Assembly (NCBI GenBank): GCA_003577275.1
Contig: QEVO01000001.1
Coordinates: 558,001-622,000 of the forward strand
DNA length: 64,000 bases
Source of the DNA: Pseudomonadota bacterium
GTDB lineage: Bacteria; Pseudomonadota; Alphaproteobacteria; Sphingomonadales; Govanellaceae
Reading direction: 5' to 3'
Positions 21,401 through 32,750 of this stretch are shown piece after piece. Each line of letters opens with the position of its first letter. Within the stretch, counting starts at the first letter, position 1. The notes below the pieces were generated by a model, which saw only the letters and a program-made list of their open reading frames with translations, did no database searches and was not told the DNA's origin. The position numbers were made by a program, and so were the translations under genes.

Positions 21401-23293
21401 ATGTCGGTATCTCCCGCATACCTGGATGACCTGCGCCAGCGTCTGCCCTTGAGCGGGGTGGTCGCCCGCAAGGTGCGACTGGTGCGGCGGGGGCGGGAAT
21501 TTACCGGCCTGTGCCCGTTTCATCACGAAAAGACGCCGTCGTTCACGGTCAGCGACGACAAGGGCTTCTACCACTGCTTCGGCTGCGGCGCCCATGGCGA
21601 CGTCATCCGCTTCGTCATGGAGTCCGATAATCTGCCGTTTCGCGAGGCGGTGGAGCGGCTGGCGCGTGAAGCCGGCATGCCGCCGCCGGAAATCGATCTG
21701 GAGGCGGAAGCCAAGGCCAAGGAACGGCTTGGTCTTTTGGAGGCCGAGGAAGCCGCCGCCGCCTGGTTTGAAAGCCAGCTGTGGTCGGCTTCGGGGCGCG
21801 AAGCCTTGGCCTATCTGCGCCGCCGCGGCTTGGCGGATGAGACCATCCGCGGCTTCCGTTTGGGCTATGCCCCCGCCGCCCGCACCCTGTTGAAAGACGC
21901 CATGCTGGCGCGCGGCTTTAGCGAGGACGTGCTGGTGCGCTCCGGGCTGGTCATCCTGCCCGAGGACGGCGGCCCTACCTTCGACCGTTTCCGCCATCGG
22001 GTGATGTTCCCGATCCGCGACGGCCGCGGCCGTGTCATCGCCTTTGGCGGCCGGGCGCTGGATGACGCTCCGGCCAAGTACCTCAACTCGCCGGAAAGCG
22101 AGCTTTTTCATAAGGGTCACACCCTGTACAACCTTGACCAGGCGCGCGGCCCGGCGCGGGAGCGCGGCGGCGTCCTGGTGGTCGAAGGCTATATGGATGT
22201 CATCAGCCTGGCCCAGGCCGGCTTTCGGGAAGCGGTGGCGCCGCTCGGCACCGCCTTGACCGAAGAACAACTGACTTTGTTATGGCGCACGGTGCCCGAA
22301 CCGACCTTGTGTTTTGACGGCGACGCCGCCGGCCGGCGCGCCGCGGCGCGGGCCATGGAGCGGGCGCTCCCTGGCCTGGCCCCCGGCCATTCCTTGCGTT
22401 TTTTGCTATTGCCCCAGGGGGAAGACCCCGACAGCTTGGTGCAAGCTCAGGGCGCCGCGGCTTTTGCGGCGCTGCAGGCGGGCAGCAAAAGCCTGGCCGA
22501 CATGCTGTGGTCGACCCTATTGGAAGCCTACCCTACCGATACGCCGGAACGTCGCGCCGCCTTTGACGAGGCAATCAAGAAGACGGTGGCGCGCATCGCC
22601 GACCATCGGGTGCGCAGTCACTATGAATCCGACATGGCGGCCCGGCGGCGGCGCCTGTTCGCCCCGCTTCCGGCCGATCGGCCGGGCCGGGAGCCCGGCC
22701 GGGGGCGAGGGTCGGGAACCTTGCGGCGGGGCCAGACCGATATCCGCCGCCCGGGCCGGCTGTCGGCCGCCCTGATGGGTCAGGACGATCGCGCCGGCCG
22801 CTCTCGGCGGCGGGAGCAGTTGATCCTCGCCTGTGTTCTTAACCATCCCCTGCTCATCGAGCGCCACGAAGAGGAGCTGGCGGGGCTGGAATTGCAGAAC
22901 CCCGACCTTGACAAGTTGCGGAGCGAAATCATACGTATAGCGGCTTCCGATCATGATCTTGACATGGCGGCCCTGCGCCGCCATCTGATGGAGAGTGGCT
23001 TCGGTAAGGCGATTGATGGCTTGGATACGGCCTCTGCCCCCCTGTGGTTTGCGCAACCGGATGCGGCGCTCATAGATGTGGAACAGGGCTGGCGGCACGT
23101 GGTTGCCCTGCATCGTCGCTTGTCTACCCTCGAACGCGAAATCAAGCGGTTAGAGGATGAGTTGGCGCGGGATTTTTCTGACGAAGCTCTAGGTCGCTTG
23201 CGGGCGCTGAAAGTGCAGCTCGATCAGGCCGAAGGGCGGGAAGTGATGGTGGCGGGATATGGCGTCGCCTCGGGCCGGGAACCGACGGTCTGA
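21401..23293 (+). CDS. dnaG: DNA primase
   Basis: DnaG makes RNA primers at the replication fork. The 630 residues contain the CHC2 zinc-binding domain (Cys38, His41, Cys59, Cys62), the primase core, the TOPRIM domain (VVEGYMDVI, about 258; CFDGDAAGRRAA) and a C-terminal DnaB-interaction region of about 150 residues. An Arg/Gly-rich linker (about residues 425-470) separates core and C-terminus. TAGGAGG lies six nt upstream of the ATG. It precedes rpoD in the macromolecular-synthesis block. Confidence 0.97.
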   Translation: MSVSPAYLDDLRQRLPLSGVVARKVRLVRRGREFTGLCPFHHEKTPSFTVSDDKGFYHCFGCGAHGDVIRFVMESDNLPFREAVERLAREAGMPPPEIDLEAEAKAKERLGLLEAEEAAAAWFESQLWSASGREALAYLRRRGLADETIRGFRLGYAPAARTLLKDAMLARGFSEDVLVRSGLVILPEDGGPTFDRFRHRVMFPIRDGRGRVIAFGGRALDDAPAKYLNSPESELFHKGHTLYNLDQARGPARERGGVLVVEGYMDVISLAQAGFREAVAPLGTALTEEQLTLLWRTVPEPTLCFDGDAAGRRAAARAMERALPGLAPGHSLRFLLLPQGEDPDSLVQAQGAAAFAALQAGSKSLADMLWSTLLEAYPTDTPERRAAFDEAIKKTVARIADHRVRSHYESDMAARRRRLFAPLPADRPGREPGRGRGSGTLRRGQTDIRRPGRLSAALMGQDDRAGRSRRREQLILACVLNHPLLIERHEEELAGLELQNPDLDKLRSEIIRIAASDHDLDMAALRRHLMESGFGKAIDGLDTASAPLWFAQPDAALIDVEQGWRHVVALHRRLSTLEREIKRLEDELARDFSDEALGRLRALKVQLDQAEGREVMVAGYGVASGREPTV

Positions 23294-23362
23294 GGACGGC
23301 GCTGTTTGGATTTTCGCCAGCGCCTGAGTGGATGGGGCGCGCGGCGGTGTTAGGAGTGGCCC

Positions 23363-25351
<1,989 letters not shown>

Positions 25352-25410
25352 AGGGTAAAGACTGTTTTTGTGGAGCGATATCTGCTATGGCGGTCGCTCG
25401 ACTTCTTCGT

Positions 25411-25487
25411 GGGCCTGTAGCTCAGGTGGTTAGAGCGGACCGCTCATAACGGTTTGGTCGCAGGTTCGAGTCCTGCCGGGCCCACCA
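25411..25487 (+). tRNA. tRNA with CAT anticodon, probably tRNA-Ile2
   Basis: A 77-nt cloverleaf with encoded CCA is present. The acceptor stem (GGGCCTG/CGGGCCC), D arm (GCTC/GAGC), anticodon stem (GACCG/CGGTT, loop CTCATAA, anticodon CAT) and T arm (GCAGG TTCGAGT CCTGC) all fold. The variable region and anticodon arm are closer to bacterial tRNA-Ile2, whose C34 becomes lysidine, than to elongator tRNA-Met, but this cannot be settled by eye. It is not an initiator type because the acceptor starts with a G-C pair and the anticodon stem lacks three G-C pairs. The tRNA is the last conserved feature before the accessory region. Confidence 0.93.
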
Positions 25488-25525
25488 TTCAGTCTTGTTC
25501 TTAATGCTGTGTCCGCCGTTGACAT

Positions 25526-25560
25526 GGGATATGGCGGGATTTGCCGGGATAGTGCGGGAT
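25526..25560 (+). repeat. Four GGGAT repeats at 10-bp spacing
   Basis: GGGAT occurs at 25526, 25536, 25546 and 25556, exactly one helical turn apart, 39 nt after the tRNA. Intervening bases differ. The array could be a protein-binding site or part of an attachment region of the element that carried the adjacent recombinase. Confidence 0.6.
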
Positions 25561-25743
25561 TTTCGTGTTGGTTTTCATCCATGGTTTGGCTGGAGAACAG
25601 CCTTAGCTGGGCCATTTGCGGGTTATTTGTGGCTTGTTCTCCGCTTCGGGCCTTGGCCTCCAAACCGTCAATCAGATGTCGGATGTCGGAAGAAAGTGCG
25701 ACTTTAGCCCGAACTGAATTCGAGATACTTAGTCTGACTTCAG

Positions 25744-26931
25744 TCACGCGAACCCGAGAGCTCGTCTCTGTTCGTTCCAAGCATGAGGGATAGTGCGGCA
25801 GCGTTTCAGCTTTTCAGCGGTAAGGTCAATGGGCTGCGTGCCGTTGAGAATATTGGTGACAATATCCGGCGCCAGAAAGGCCAGGGGAAGAACGCGGCTG
25901 ACATCAGCAATATCCATGGCATTGGCCTTGGCGATATCGGTAATGGAAGTGCCCGACTTTAATTGGTCGAACCAGACGTGAGCCCGGGCGATCAGTTTTC
26001 TTATAGCGCCGTCGCGTTTGGAATTGTCTTGTTCTAGCCCAGGAAGGACGATCCGCATCTCAACGCCGCGCCGCTTCAGTTGCACCGGTAGGGTGATGGT
26101 GTGATGCCTTGGGGCGTCGTCGTCATTAACATCGATGCCGAGGGCATCGCCCAGCGCGTTGATATTGAAGACAATGGCTACTTCATAAAGATTCACCCGA
26201 ACCTGGTTGATGATGGGCAGTACCTTGGTTTTCATGTCGGCGGGAGACACGGTGTCGATATTCTCTGTCAGGTTCTTCGTTGCTACGGTTGTTCGTGTGA
26301 TGATGCCCGCCGTAAGATTTTCTGCACCTAATACCTTTAGCACTTTGACCGGATCACTCAGGAATGTCTTGATCGCGCTGAGGACGATGCTCTCGACCTC
26401 TTTTGCGGGGAGCCGCCAGCCCTGGCTCATGTTTGACTTCTTGGTCATGAATGAGGCGGAGACGTAGTAGCGATAGATGCGGCCTTGTTTCTTGGCATGA
26501 GTGACAACCATGGGCTCGCCGGTTGAATCAAGTAGGAGTCGGGATAGCCAGCCATGGGATGGGACGTTGCGGGTCGCCTTGCGAGCGCCGCCGTTGGCGG
26601 CCAATAATGTTTGTACATGGCCCCAAACCTCTTGGTTTATGATGGTCTCATGCTGCCCTTGGTAAATCTTGTCCCTATGGCGGATCTTGCCGATGTAAAG
26701 CGGGTTCTTCAGCAGGCAGTAAAGCTGACCCCGGGAGAAGAGACGGCCACCCACCACTTTGCCCGATTGCTGGGTGTAGCGCTTGCTGGTAAGGCCCAGC
26801 CGGTCGGCTCCTGTTTTCAAGGCGCGGACACATTTGACCTTCAGATAGGTGTCATAGAGCCAGTTGATCGTCTGGGCTTCAGATTCATTGATAACCAGTT
26901 GCCGGTCCTTGAGATCGTACCCTACGGGCAC
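25744..26931 (-). pseudogene. Large serine recombinase, 5'-truncated
   Basis: The ~395 residues visible match the part of large serine recombinases after the catalytic domain. The PVGYDL start of the recombinase domain, the FSRGQLYCLLKNPLYIGKIRHRDKIYQGQHE region and the zinc-ribbon position with RYYVSA are recognisable; a C-terminal helical and HTH-like region follows (KSGTSITDIAKANAMDIADV). The N-terminal resolvase domain with the catalytic Ser is missing. The frame breaks exactly at the left end of the IS256 element at 26932, so the gene has been cut. The first visible codons (GTG CCC GTA) are internal. The intact protein would have been an integrase of a mobile island located beside the tRNA. 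Confidence 0.85.
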
Positions 26932-28231
26932 GGGACTATCCTAAATTTTATGTTTGGGGTCATATAGATAGCGAAGGAAGGAGCATCATATGACGATTGA
27001 GCGCGAGGTTTTGGACCGGCTTTTGGCGGGGCATGATCCCCAGGATATTTTCAGCAAGGACGGGCTTCTGGATGAGTTGAAGAAGGCGTTATCGGAGCGG
27101 GTTCTCAATGCCGAGCTGGACGTTCACCTTGAGAACGAACAGGCGGCGGGGCGTGAGAACCGGCGTAATGGGCGTTCGAGTAAGACCGTTGTAACCGGGA
27201 CCTCGAAGGTGGTTCTGGATATTCCCCGGGACCGGTCGGGTCCCTTTGATCCCCAGTTGATCGCCAAGTAGCAGCGCCGGTTTCCGGATTTTGATCAGAA
27301 GATCATATCCATGTATGCCCGTGGGCTTTCGGTGCGGGAGATCCGGGGCCATCTGGAGGAGCTTTATGGGATTGATGTCTCCCCGGACCTGATTTCCCGG
27401 GTGACGGACACCGTGATGGACGCCGTGGCCGAATGGCAAAATCGGCCCCTGGATGCCTGTTATCCCCTGGTGTTTTTTGACGCTATCCGCCTCAAGATCC
27501 GGGACGAGGGGTTTGTTCGCAACAAGGCCGTTTATATGGCGCTCGGCATTCTGCCTGATGGCGCCAAGGAGATCCTGGGCCTGTGGATTGAGCAGACCGA
27601 AGGGGCAAAGTTCTGGCTGCGGGTGATGAACGAACTCAAAACCCGGGGCGTCCAGGACATCCTGATCGCCGTTGTGGATGGGCTCAAGGGGTTCCCGGAA
27701 GCCATTACCGCGGTATTCCCCGAAGCTACGGTTCAAACGTGCATTGTTCACCTGATCCGGCACGCCATGGGCTTTGTGTCCTGGAAGGACCGCAAAGCGG
27801 TCGCCGCAGCCCTGAGAAGCGTCTACAAAGCCCGCGATGCCGAGGCCGGGCAGAAAGCGCTCAGCTCCTTTGAAGCCGGTGAATGGGGCCGCAAATATCC
27901 CGCCATCGCCCAAAGCTGGCGCCGCAACTGGGAGCATGTGATCCCGTTCTTCGCTTTCCCCGAGGCCGTGCGCAGGATCATATATACGACAAACGCCATC
28001 GCGGCCCTGAACTCAAAATTGCGTCGCGCCGTTCGAGCCAGGGGACATTTCCCAAATGACGAGGCGGCCATGAAGCTGCTCTATCTGATCTTGAACCGAT
28101 CCGAGAAAGAGTGGAAAATGCCGCCGCGTGAAGGGTTCGAGGCGAAAACGCAGTTCGCCGTCATCTTCGGAGAGCGTTTCATAAACGCATAACTACATTG
28201 AAACTCCGAGCACAAAATATCTGACAGTCTC
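26932..28231 (+). mobile_element. IS256-family insertion sequence (1300 bp)
   Basis: Imperfect terminal inverted repeats are visible: GGGACTATCC...at the left and the complement of GAGACTGTCA...at the right, matching 19 of 28 positions; GGGACTGTC-like ends are typical of the family. The element contains one transposase frame on the plus strand. The 8 bp on the left (ACGGGCAC) and right (GCCATAAA) differ, so no target duplication flanks it. Confidence 0.85.
26990..28192 (+). pseudogene. IS256-family transposase interrupted by amber codon
   Basis: The frame is full length for the family (400 codons) but has TAG at 27269-27271, codon 94, where relatives have a His or other residue before QRRFP. 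The rest is intact: MYARGLSVREIRGHLEELYG, the DDE residues in FFDAIRLKIRDEG and VVDGLKGFPEA, and the YTTNAIAALNSKLRRA helix carry the family signature. AGGAAGGAG precedes the ATG. Unless the stop is suppressed or a sequencing error, the transposase is inactive; an internal start downstream would lack the N-terminal DNA-binding domain. Confidence 0.9.
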
Positions 28232-28739
28232 GCCATAAAGCCCCTCTGCGATAATAAAACGATGACATAAACTAGCCAAAAAGTAGTCCTTAGCTACGCC
28301 AGCCCCAAAAAACAACATAATGCAAATGCCCCACTTTCTCTATCACTGGCGCGAGTGAGCCATACCGTCAAACCCTTGGGAATTCCGTTAGTGGTCCAGA
28401 TCTGAGACGGCCAAGTTCCACAAATTCAATGGAAAAAGCATCGCCATAAATACAGGTCATTGCCCCAGCCAAAATTATGAACCAGAAAATAGTTCAAAAA
28501 GGAAACGCAGTTCGGTTCAATTAAAGCTCATATGCAGGTGATATAACCGCCTGAAAACTTTAATCTTATTAAGATATCCCTATCGCCATCATCATCGCCA
28601 TCATCCTATAATTTTTGGGAAATGTGAAAAACATTCGGCTGTAAGTGGTTTCCGTCATTCGATGGCAGTTTTCAGATAATAAATTGAACTTAGAAAATAG
28701 CCGGAATAGCCGAAATTATCTATTAAAACGAGGTGTTGC
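28232..28739. other. AT-rich gap without a recognisable gene
   Basis: This 508-nt stretch between the IS and the aco-like operon has no frame that resembles a protein. It is clearly AT-richer than the DNA to the left of the IS. A short imperfect CATCATCGC repeat lies at 28584-28604, next to TATAAT at 28607-28612, but no good -35 box is placed for it. The promoter of the downstream operon should lie in this gap. No sigma54 site of the GG-N10-GC type was found. Confidence 0.5.
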
Positions 28740-29705
28740 ATGCAACTAGATAGGGACCTCTTATGTGAGGCATACCGGCGTATGGCGACAATAAGGGCAT
28801 TTGAAGAGCGGGTGGGAGCGGATTCGCTGGCAGGGCTTATTCCTGGATTCGTTCATTTATATGTCGGGGGGGAAGCTTCCGCTGTCGGCGTTTGTATGAA
28901 CTTAAAGGATGGTGATTGGATCGGTTCTAACCATCGCGGTCATGGCCATTGCATCGCCAAAGGCTGTGATGTTAGGGGTATGATGCTTGAAATATACGGC
29001 AAGGAAGGCGGTCTTTGCGGCGGCAAGGGCGGTTCCATGCATATTGCCGACTTAGATAAAGGCATGCTGGGCGCCAATGGCATTGTGGGCGGTTCTCCGC
29101 CATTGGCTGTTGGGGCTGCGCTATCCGCCAAGTGTTTGCGTAATAATGGCGTGGCCGTTGCTTTTCTGGGCGATGGCGCCTCCAACCAGGGAACGACAGC
29201 GGAGGCGCTCAATATGGCCGTCGTATTGAAGGTTCCCGTGGTATTCGTAATTGAGAATAATGGCTATGGTGAGTTTACGGCCGCCAGTTATCATAGCGCA
29301 GGGGTTGACCTAGCGACACGTGCGGCAGGATTTGGCCTACCGTCTACTAAGGTTGATGGTAAAGACTTTTTTGCTGTCTATGATGCCGCGCAAGATGCAA
29401 TTGAAAAAGCTCGCAAATATTTGCAACCAAGCGTGTTGGAGGTATCGGTTAACCGTTGGCATGGGCACTTTACCGGCGACCCGCAGCCATATCGTTCCGC
29501 TGATGAATTGGCTGCAGTGCGACGTCAAGATCCGTTGCTTATTTTCCGCAAGAAAGTGACGGAGGCTGGTCTACTCAGCAAAGAACAACTGGATGATATT
29601 GATAAAAACGCCTCGACCTTTATCGATAGAAACGCCAAAGAGGCGATTGCTGCTTCGGTACCTGATGCGCAGGCACTGCTGACAGATGTTTATGTTTCAT
29701 ACTAA
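28740..29705 (+). CDS. acoA: Acetoin-dehydrogenase-like E1 component, alpha subunit
   Basis: This 321-residue ThDP-dependent E1 alpha subunit contains the diphosphate-binding motif GDGASNQG...NNGYG (about residues 144-180) and the active-site HRGHGH segment (about 66). GGKGGSMHIAD is typical of E1 alpha proteins. With AcoB it should cleave acetoin (or a related alpha-hydroxyketone/2-oxoacid) and pass the acyl group to the lipoyl protein AcoC. It is first in an operon with 31 nt to acoB. The sequence is AT-richer than the core genome to the left. Substrate is inferred from the acoABC layout and the lipoyl-hydrolase AcoC; pyruvate or other 2-oxoacids are alternatives. Confidence 0.85.
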   Translation: MQLDRDLLCEAYRRMATIRAFEERVGADSLAGLIPGFVHLYVGGEASAVGVCMNLKDGDWIGSNHRGHGHCIAKGCDVRGMMLEIYGKEGGLCGGKGGSMHIADLDKGMLGANGIVGGSPPLAVGAALSAKCLRNNGVAVAFLGDGASNQGTTAEALNMAVVLKVPVVFVIENNGYGEFTAASYHSAGVDLATRAAGFGLPSTKVDGKDFFAVYDAAQDAIEKARKYLQPSVLEVSVNRWHGHFTGDPQPYRSADELAAVRRQDPLLIFRKKVTEAGLLSKEQLDDIDKNASTFIDRNAKEAIAASVPDAQALLTDVYVSY

Positions 29706-29736
29706 ACAAAATTGAATTTAGAGTTGGGGACTATTG

Positions 29737-30765
29737 ATGCCAAAAAAATCTATGCGAACGGCTATTAACGAAGCCATGCGTTTGGAAATGCGTCGTGACC
29801 CTACCGTTATACTTCTTGGCGAAGATGTGGCGGGAGGGCGTGGCGGTACGGCGGAACTTGAAGATGCTGTTGGCGGTGTCCTCGGGGTTACAAAGGGATT
29901 ATATCGTGAATTTGGCCCAGAGCGCGTCATTGATACGCCCATAACAGAGAGCGCCATTATGGGCGCAGCCGCCGGCGCCGCGGTTACTGGTTTGCGACCG
30001 ATCGCCGAATTGATGTTTGTTGATTTTATGGGCGTGTGCTTTGATCAGATATTTAATCAAGCTGCAAAGTTCCGTTATATGTTTGGCGGTAAGGCGAAAA
30101 CTCCATTGGTGGTTCGGGCAATGTCCGGGGCTGGCCTTCGCGCCGGCGCCCAGCATTCGCAATCCCTGCACTCTATTTTTACCCATATCCCTGGCCTGAA
30201 AGTTGTCGTGCCCTCCGATCCGTATGATGCCAAGGGGCTGCTAATACAAGCTATTCGGGATGATGATCCCGTTATTTTTCTTGAACATAAGGCAATGTAT
30301 GATCTTGAAGGCGAGGTGCCGGATGGCGCCTATACCATCCCATTTGGAGAAGCAAATATTCTACGCGAAGGGGATGATGTTACAATAGTCGCTCTGGCGC
30401 GCATGGTCCACGTCTCCATGGAAGCTGCTAAAAAATTACAGGAAAATGGCATCAAGGCTACGGTCATTGATCCACGAACCACATCGCCCCTAGATGAGCA
30501 GACGATACTGGAAAGCGTTGAGAATACAGGGCGGCTAGTGGTCGTGGATGAGGCAAATCCAAGATGTAGCTTTGCCACAGACATAGCGGCGCTAGTGGCG
30601 GATAAAGCTTTTAACCATTTACGGGCTCCCATTCAATTAGTAACGGCCCCCCACACACCAGTCCCTTTCGCGCCGAATCTGGAAGATGCCTACATTCCCA
30701 ATACAACACAGGTTATTGCTGCTGTCCTAAAAGTCATGCAGCATGACAGGAACCGAGCGGCATGA
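29737..30765 (+). CDS. acoB: Acetoin-dehydrogenase-like E1 component, beta subunit
   Basis: The 342 residues match E1 beta transketolase-like subunits: an N-terminal pyrimidine-binding domain with LLGEDVAGGRGGTAELEDAVGG and TPITESAIMGAAAGAAVTGLRP (Glu of the ThDP site), and a C-terminal transketolase domain (about 205-330). The start ATG at 29737 follows TTGGGGA; a TTG one codon earlier is less likely. It overlaps acoC by 4 nt (ATGA), indicating translational coupling. It forms the heterotetrameric E1 with AcoA. Confidence 0.87.
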   Translation: MPKKSMRTAINEAMRLEMRRDPTVILLGEDVAGGRGGTAELEDAVGGVLGVTKGLYREFGPERVIDTPITESAIMGAAAGAAVTGLRPIAELMFVDFMGVCFDQIFNQAAKFRYMFGGKAKTPLVVRAMSGAGLRAGAQHSQSLHSIFTHIPGLKVVVPSDPYDAKGLLIQAIRDDDPVIFLEHKAMYDLEGEVPDGAYTIPFGEANILREGDDVTIVALARMVHVSMEAAKKLQENGIKATVIDPRTTSPLDEQTILESVENTGRLVVVDEANPRCSFATDIAALVADKAFNHLRAPIQLVTAPHTPVPFAPNLEDAYIPNTTQVIAAVLKVMQHDRNRAA

Positions 30766-31874
30766 GTAATATTTCAGCAATCATAATGCCAAGATGGGGC
30801 CTGACCATGGAGGAGGGCACGGTAACAGGATGGCTGGTCTCCGTTGGCGCTTCGATTCAGTCGGGTGATGACATCGTTGATGTGGAGTCGAGCAAACTAT
30901 CCGGAACAGTCGAAGCCCCCGCAACAGGTATCTTGAGACGGCAAACCGTGCCGGAAGGGCAGTCCGTTCCGACAGGCACGTTGTTGGGTGTAATCACTGA
31001 TCAATCCACCACCGAAAGCGAAATAGATGAATTTGTGCAATCCTTCAAAGTAGTAGTGCCTGAGCAAACGGACGATGATGCTGCGCTTGCACGCGAAATA
31101 GACGTTGACGGACATAAGTTTAGCTACTTGCGTATGGGGGATGCCCCAAAAAAAGTGCTTCTCATCCATGGATTCGGCGGAGATGCTTCAAGCTGGGGAT
31201 ATGTCCAGCAATCTCTTTCGTTGCAGTATGATACCATTGCCCTGGATTTGCTGGGCCATGGCGGATCATCGAAATCAGTTCCGGATGGATCGTTGGCTGG
31301 TCAGAGTGGAAATGTTGCGGCATTCATTAGCGCCCTTGAGCTTAATAATGTTCACATTGTCGGGCACTCCATGGGGGCTGGAATAGCTCTTGCGCTTGCG
31401 TTTTCCAGACCTGACTTGGTATCATCGTTAACGCTATTGGCCCCTGTTAGCCTTGGTGGTGAGATAAACGCAGATTATCTGAAATCATTTATCAAGGCTG
31501 AGAAACGGCGAGATCTGGAAGCAGTATTGCGCCAGTTATTTTATGACGGATCCGCCGTCAACCGCGCTCTTGTGGATGATGTAATCAAATATAAAAGGTT
31601 GGATGGCGTCACGGAAGCACTGCAGACAATATTGAGTTCATTTGCGCCTGAGGGTGATCAGAGAGATATTTGGCGAGATCGCCTAGGCGAACTGAAGGTA
31701 CCTGTAACGATAGTCTGGGGGAAAAATGACCAGATAGTGCCTTCATCTCATGCAGACGGGCTTGAGAGTGTAGCCAATGTAATTTTGATCGAGAACGTTG
31801 GTCATATGCCGCAGGTTGAGCGTCCGGATCAGGTAATTGCTGCCGCAAAAGAGACAATAGAGCGCGCTAAGTAG
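30762..31874 (+). CDS. acoC: AcoC-like lipoyl domain/alpha-beta hydrolase E2 component
   Basis: An N-terminal lipoyl domain (about residues 1-80) has the lipoylation Lys in VESSKLSG. It is joined to an alpha/beta hydrolase domain (about 115-370) with the oxyanion region LLIHGFGGD, nucleophile elbow VGHSMGAG, Asp region VWGKNDQIVP and His in VGHMPQVE. This lipoyl-hydrolase architecture, lacking the classical E2 catalytic core, is characteristic of acetoin dehydrogenase AcoC. The protein should accept the acetyl group from E1 and transfer it to CoA. No dihydrolipoyl dehydrogenase (E3) gene is in the window, so E3 is probably shared with another complex. Confidence 0.87.
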   Translation: MSNISAIIMPRWGLTMEEGTVTGWLVSVGASIQSGDDIVDVESSKLSGTVEAPATGILRRQTVPEGQSVPTGTLLGVITDQSTTESEIDEFVQSFKVVVPEQTDDDAALAREIDVDGHKFSYLRMGDAPKKVLLIHGFGGDASSWGYVQQSLSLQYDTIALDLLGHGGSSKSVPDGSLAGQSGNVAAFISALELNNVHIVGHSMGAGIALALAFSRPDLVSSLTLLAPVSLGGEINADYLKSFIKAEKRRDLEAVLRQLFYDGSAVNRALVDDVIKYKRLDGVTEALQTILSSFAPEGDQRDIWRDRLGELKVPVTIVWGKNDQIVPSSHADGLESVANVILIENVGHMPQVERPDQVIAAAKETIERAK

Positions 31875-31924
31875 ATTTATCAGGCGGGCTTGGTGCGAAA
31901 TTTCTAATCAGGAGCGCAGGAAAA

Positions 31925-32713
31925 ATGAATCAGATATTAGCTGGAAAGTCTATTGTCATTACCGGCGCCGCAAGGGGCATAGGTGAGGCGATCGCGCAGG
32001 GGCTGGCGGCTGCTGGCGCTGCCATCACCATTGGCGATCTCGATAAGAAGTCTGCGGAGGCGGCTGCAGATAGAATATGCTCGACTGGAGGCAAGGCAAT
32101 TGGCGTGTCGGTCAATGTTACTGATCGTAGTGCCGTTGTGGCGATGATCAAGGCATCTTGTGACGCGCATGGTTCCTTGCACGGTATTGTTAATAATGCT
32201 GGAATTGCGCAGACGAAGATATTTACTGAAATTACGGAACAGGACTGGCGACGCATCATGGAGGTCAACAGTCTCGGTGTTCTGATTTGCATGCAGGAAG
32301 CAGCCAAAGTTTTTATTGCTCAAAAGAATGGCGGTAAGATCCTCAATGTTGCCTCTATCGCAGGTAAGCAGGGCTTTGAGCCATTGGCGCATTACTCCGC
32401 TAGCAAATTCAGCGTCGTAGCTTTTACGCAAGCCGGGGCAAAAGCATTTGGCCAACATCGTATTAATGTTAATGCAATATGCCCCGGAATTGTTGCCACG
32501 AAAATGTGGGATGATATAGGACGAGGTTTTAGGGAAGCAGGGCTGGCGGAAAAAGACGAAGATGCTTTCAACCAATACGCTGAAGGCATTTTGCTTGGAC
32601 GCTCATCAACGCCGGAAGACTTGGCTGGCGTTTCACGCTTTCTCATGTCATCAGAATCAGACTATATGACTGGTCAGGCCCTGGTCGTTGATGGTGGCAT
32701 AATTTTCTCCTGA
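31925..32713 (+). CDS. Short-chain dehydrogenase, 2,3-butanediol dehydrogenase-like
   Basis: This 262-residue SDR has the cofactor motif TGAARGIG, NNAG (about 86), catalytic Ser and YSASK (about 158-162), and CPGIVATKMWDD. The segment YMTGQALVVDGG near the end and the PGIV.T.MW region resemble acetoin reductases/meso-2,3-butanediol dehydrogenases and polyol dehydrogenases. It would feed acetoin to the enzyme encoded just upstream. AGGA lies upstream of the ATG. It shares strand and spacing (50 nt) with acoC. Substrate is not proven. Confidence 0.82.
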   Translation: MNQILAGKSIVITGAARGIGEAIAQGLAAAGAAITIGDLDKKSAEAAADRICSTGGKAIGVSVNVTDRSAVVAMIKASCDAHGSLHGIVNNAGIAQTKIFTEITEQDWRRIMEVNSLGVLICMQEAAKVFIAQKNGGKILNVASIAGKQGFEPLAHYSASKFSVVAFTQAGAKAFGQHRINVNAICPGIVATKMWDDIGRGFREAGLAEKDEDAFNQYAEGILLGRSSTPEDLAGVSRFLMSSESDYMTGQALVVDGGIIFS

Positions 32714-32750
32714 ACCGACTGTGCTTAGATTAAATATTGGTGGTGTGGAT

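Noticed and set aside
25460-25487. tRNA 3' end as an attachment-site core with a second copy
   Set aside because: No second copy of the tRNA 3' end was noticed in the window, so attL/attR cannot be claimed.
28584-28612. CATCATCGC repeats followed by TATAAT, considered as a CRISPR-like array or promoter
   Set aside because: Only two short imperfect units with no spacers, and no -35 box at suitable distance.
28640-28739. Sigma54 promoter expected for acetoin operons
   Set aside because: TGGCAG occurs but the GC element at the correct spacing is missing.
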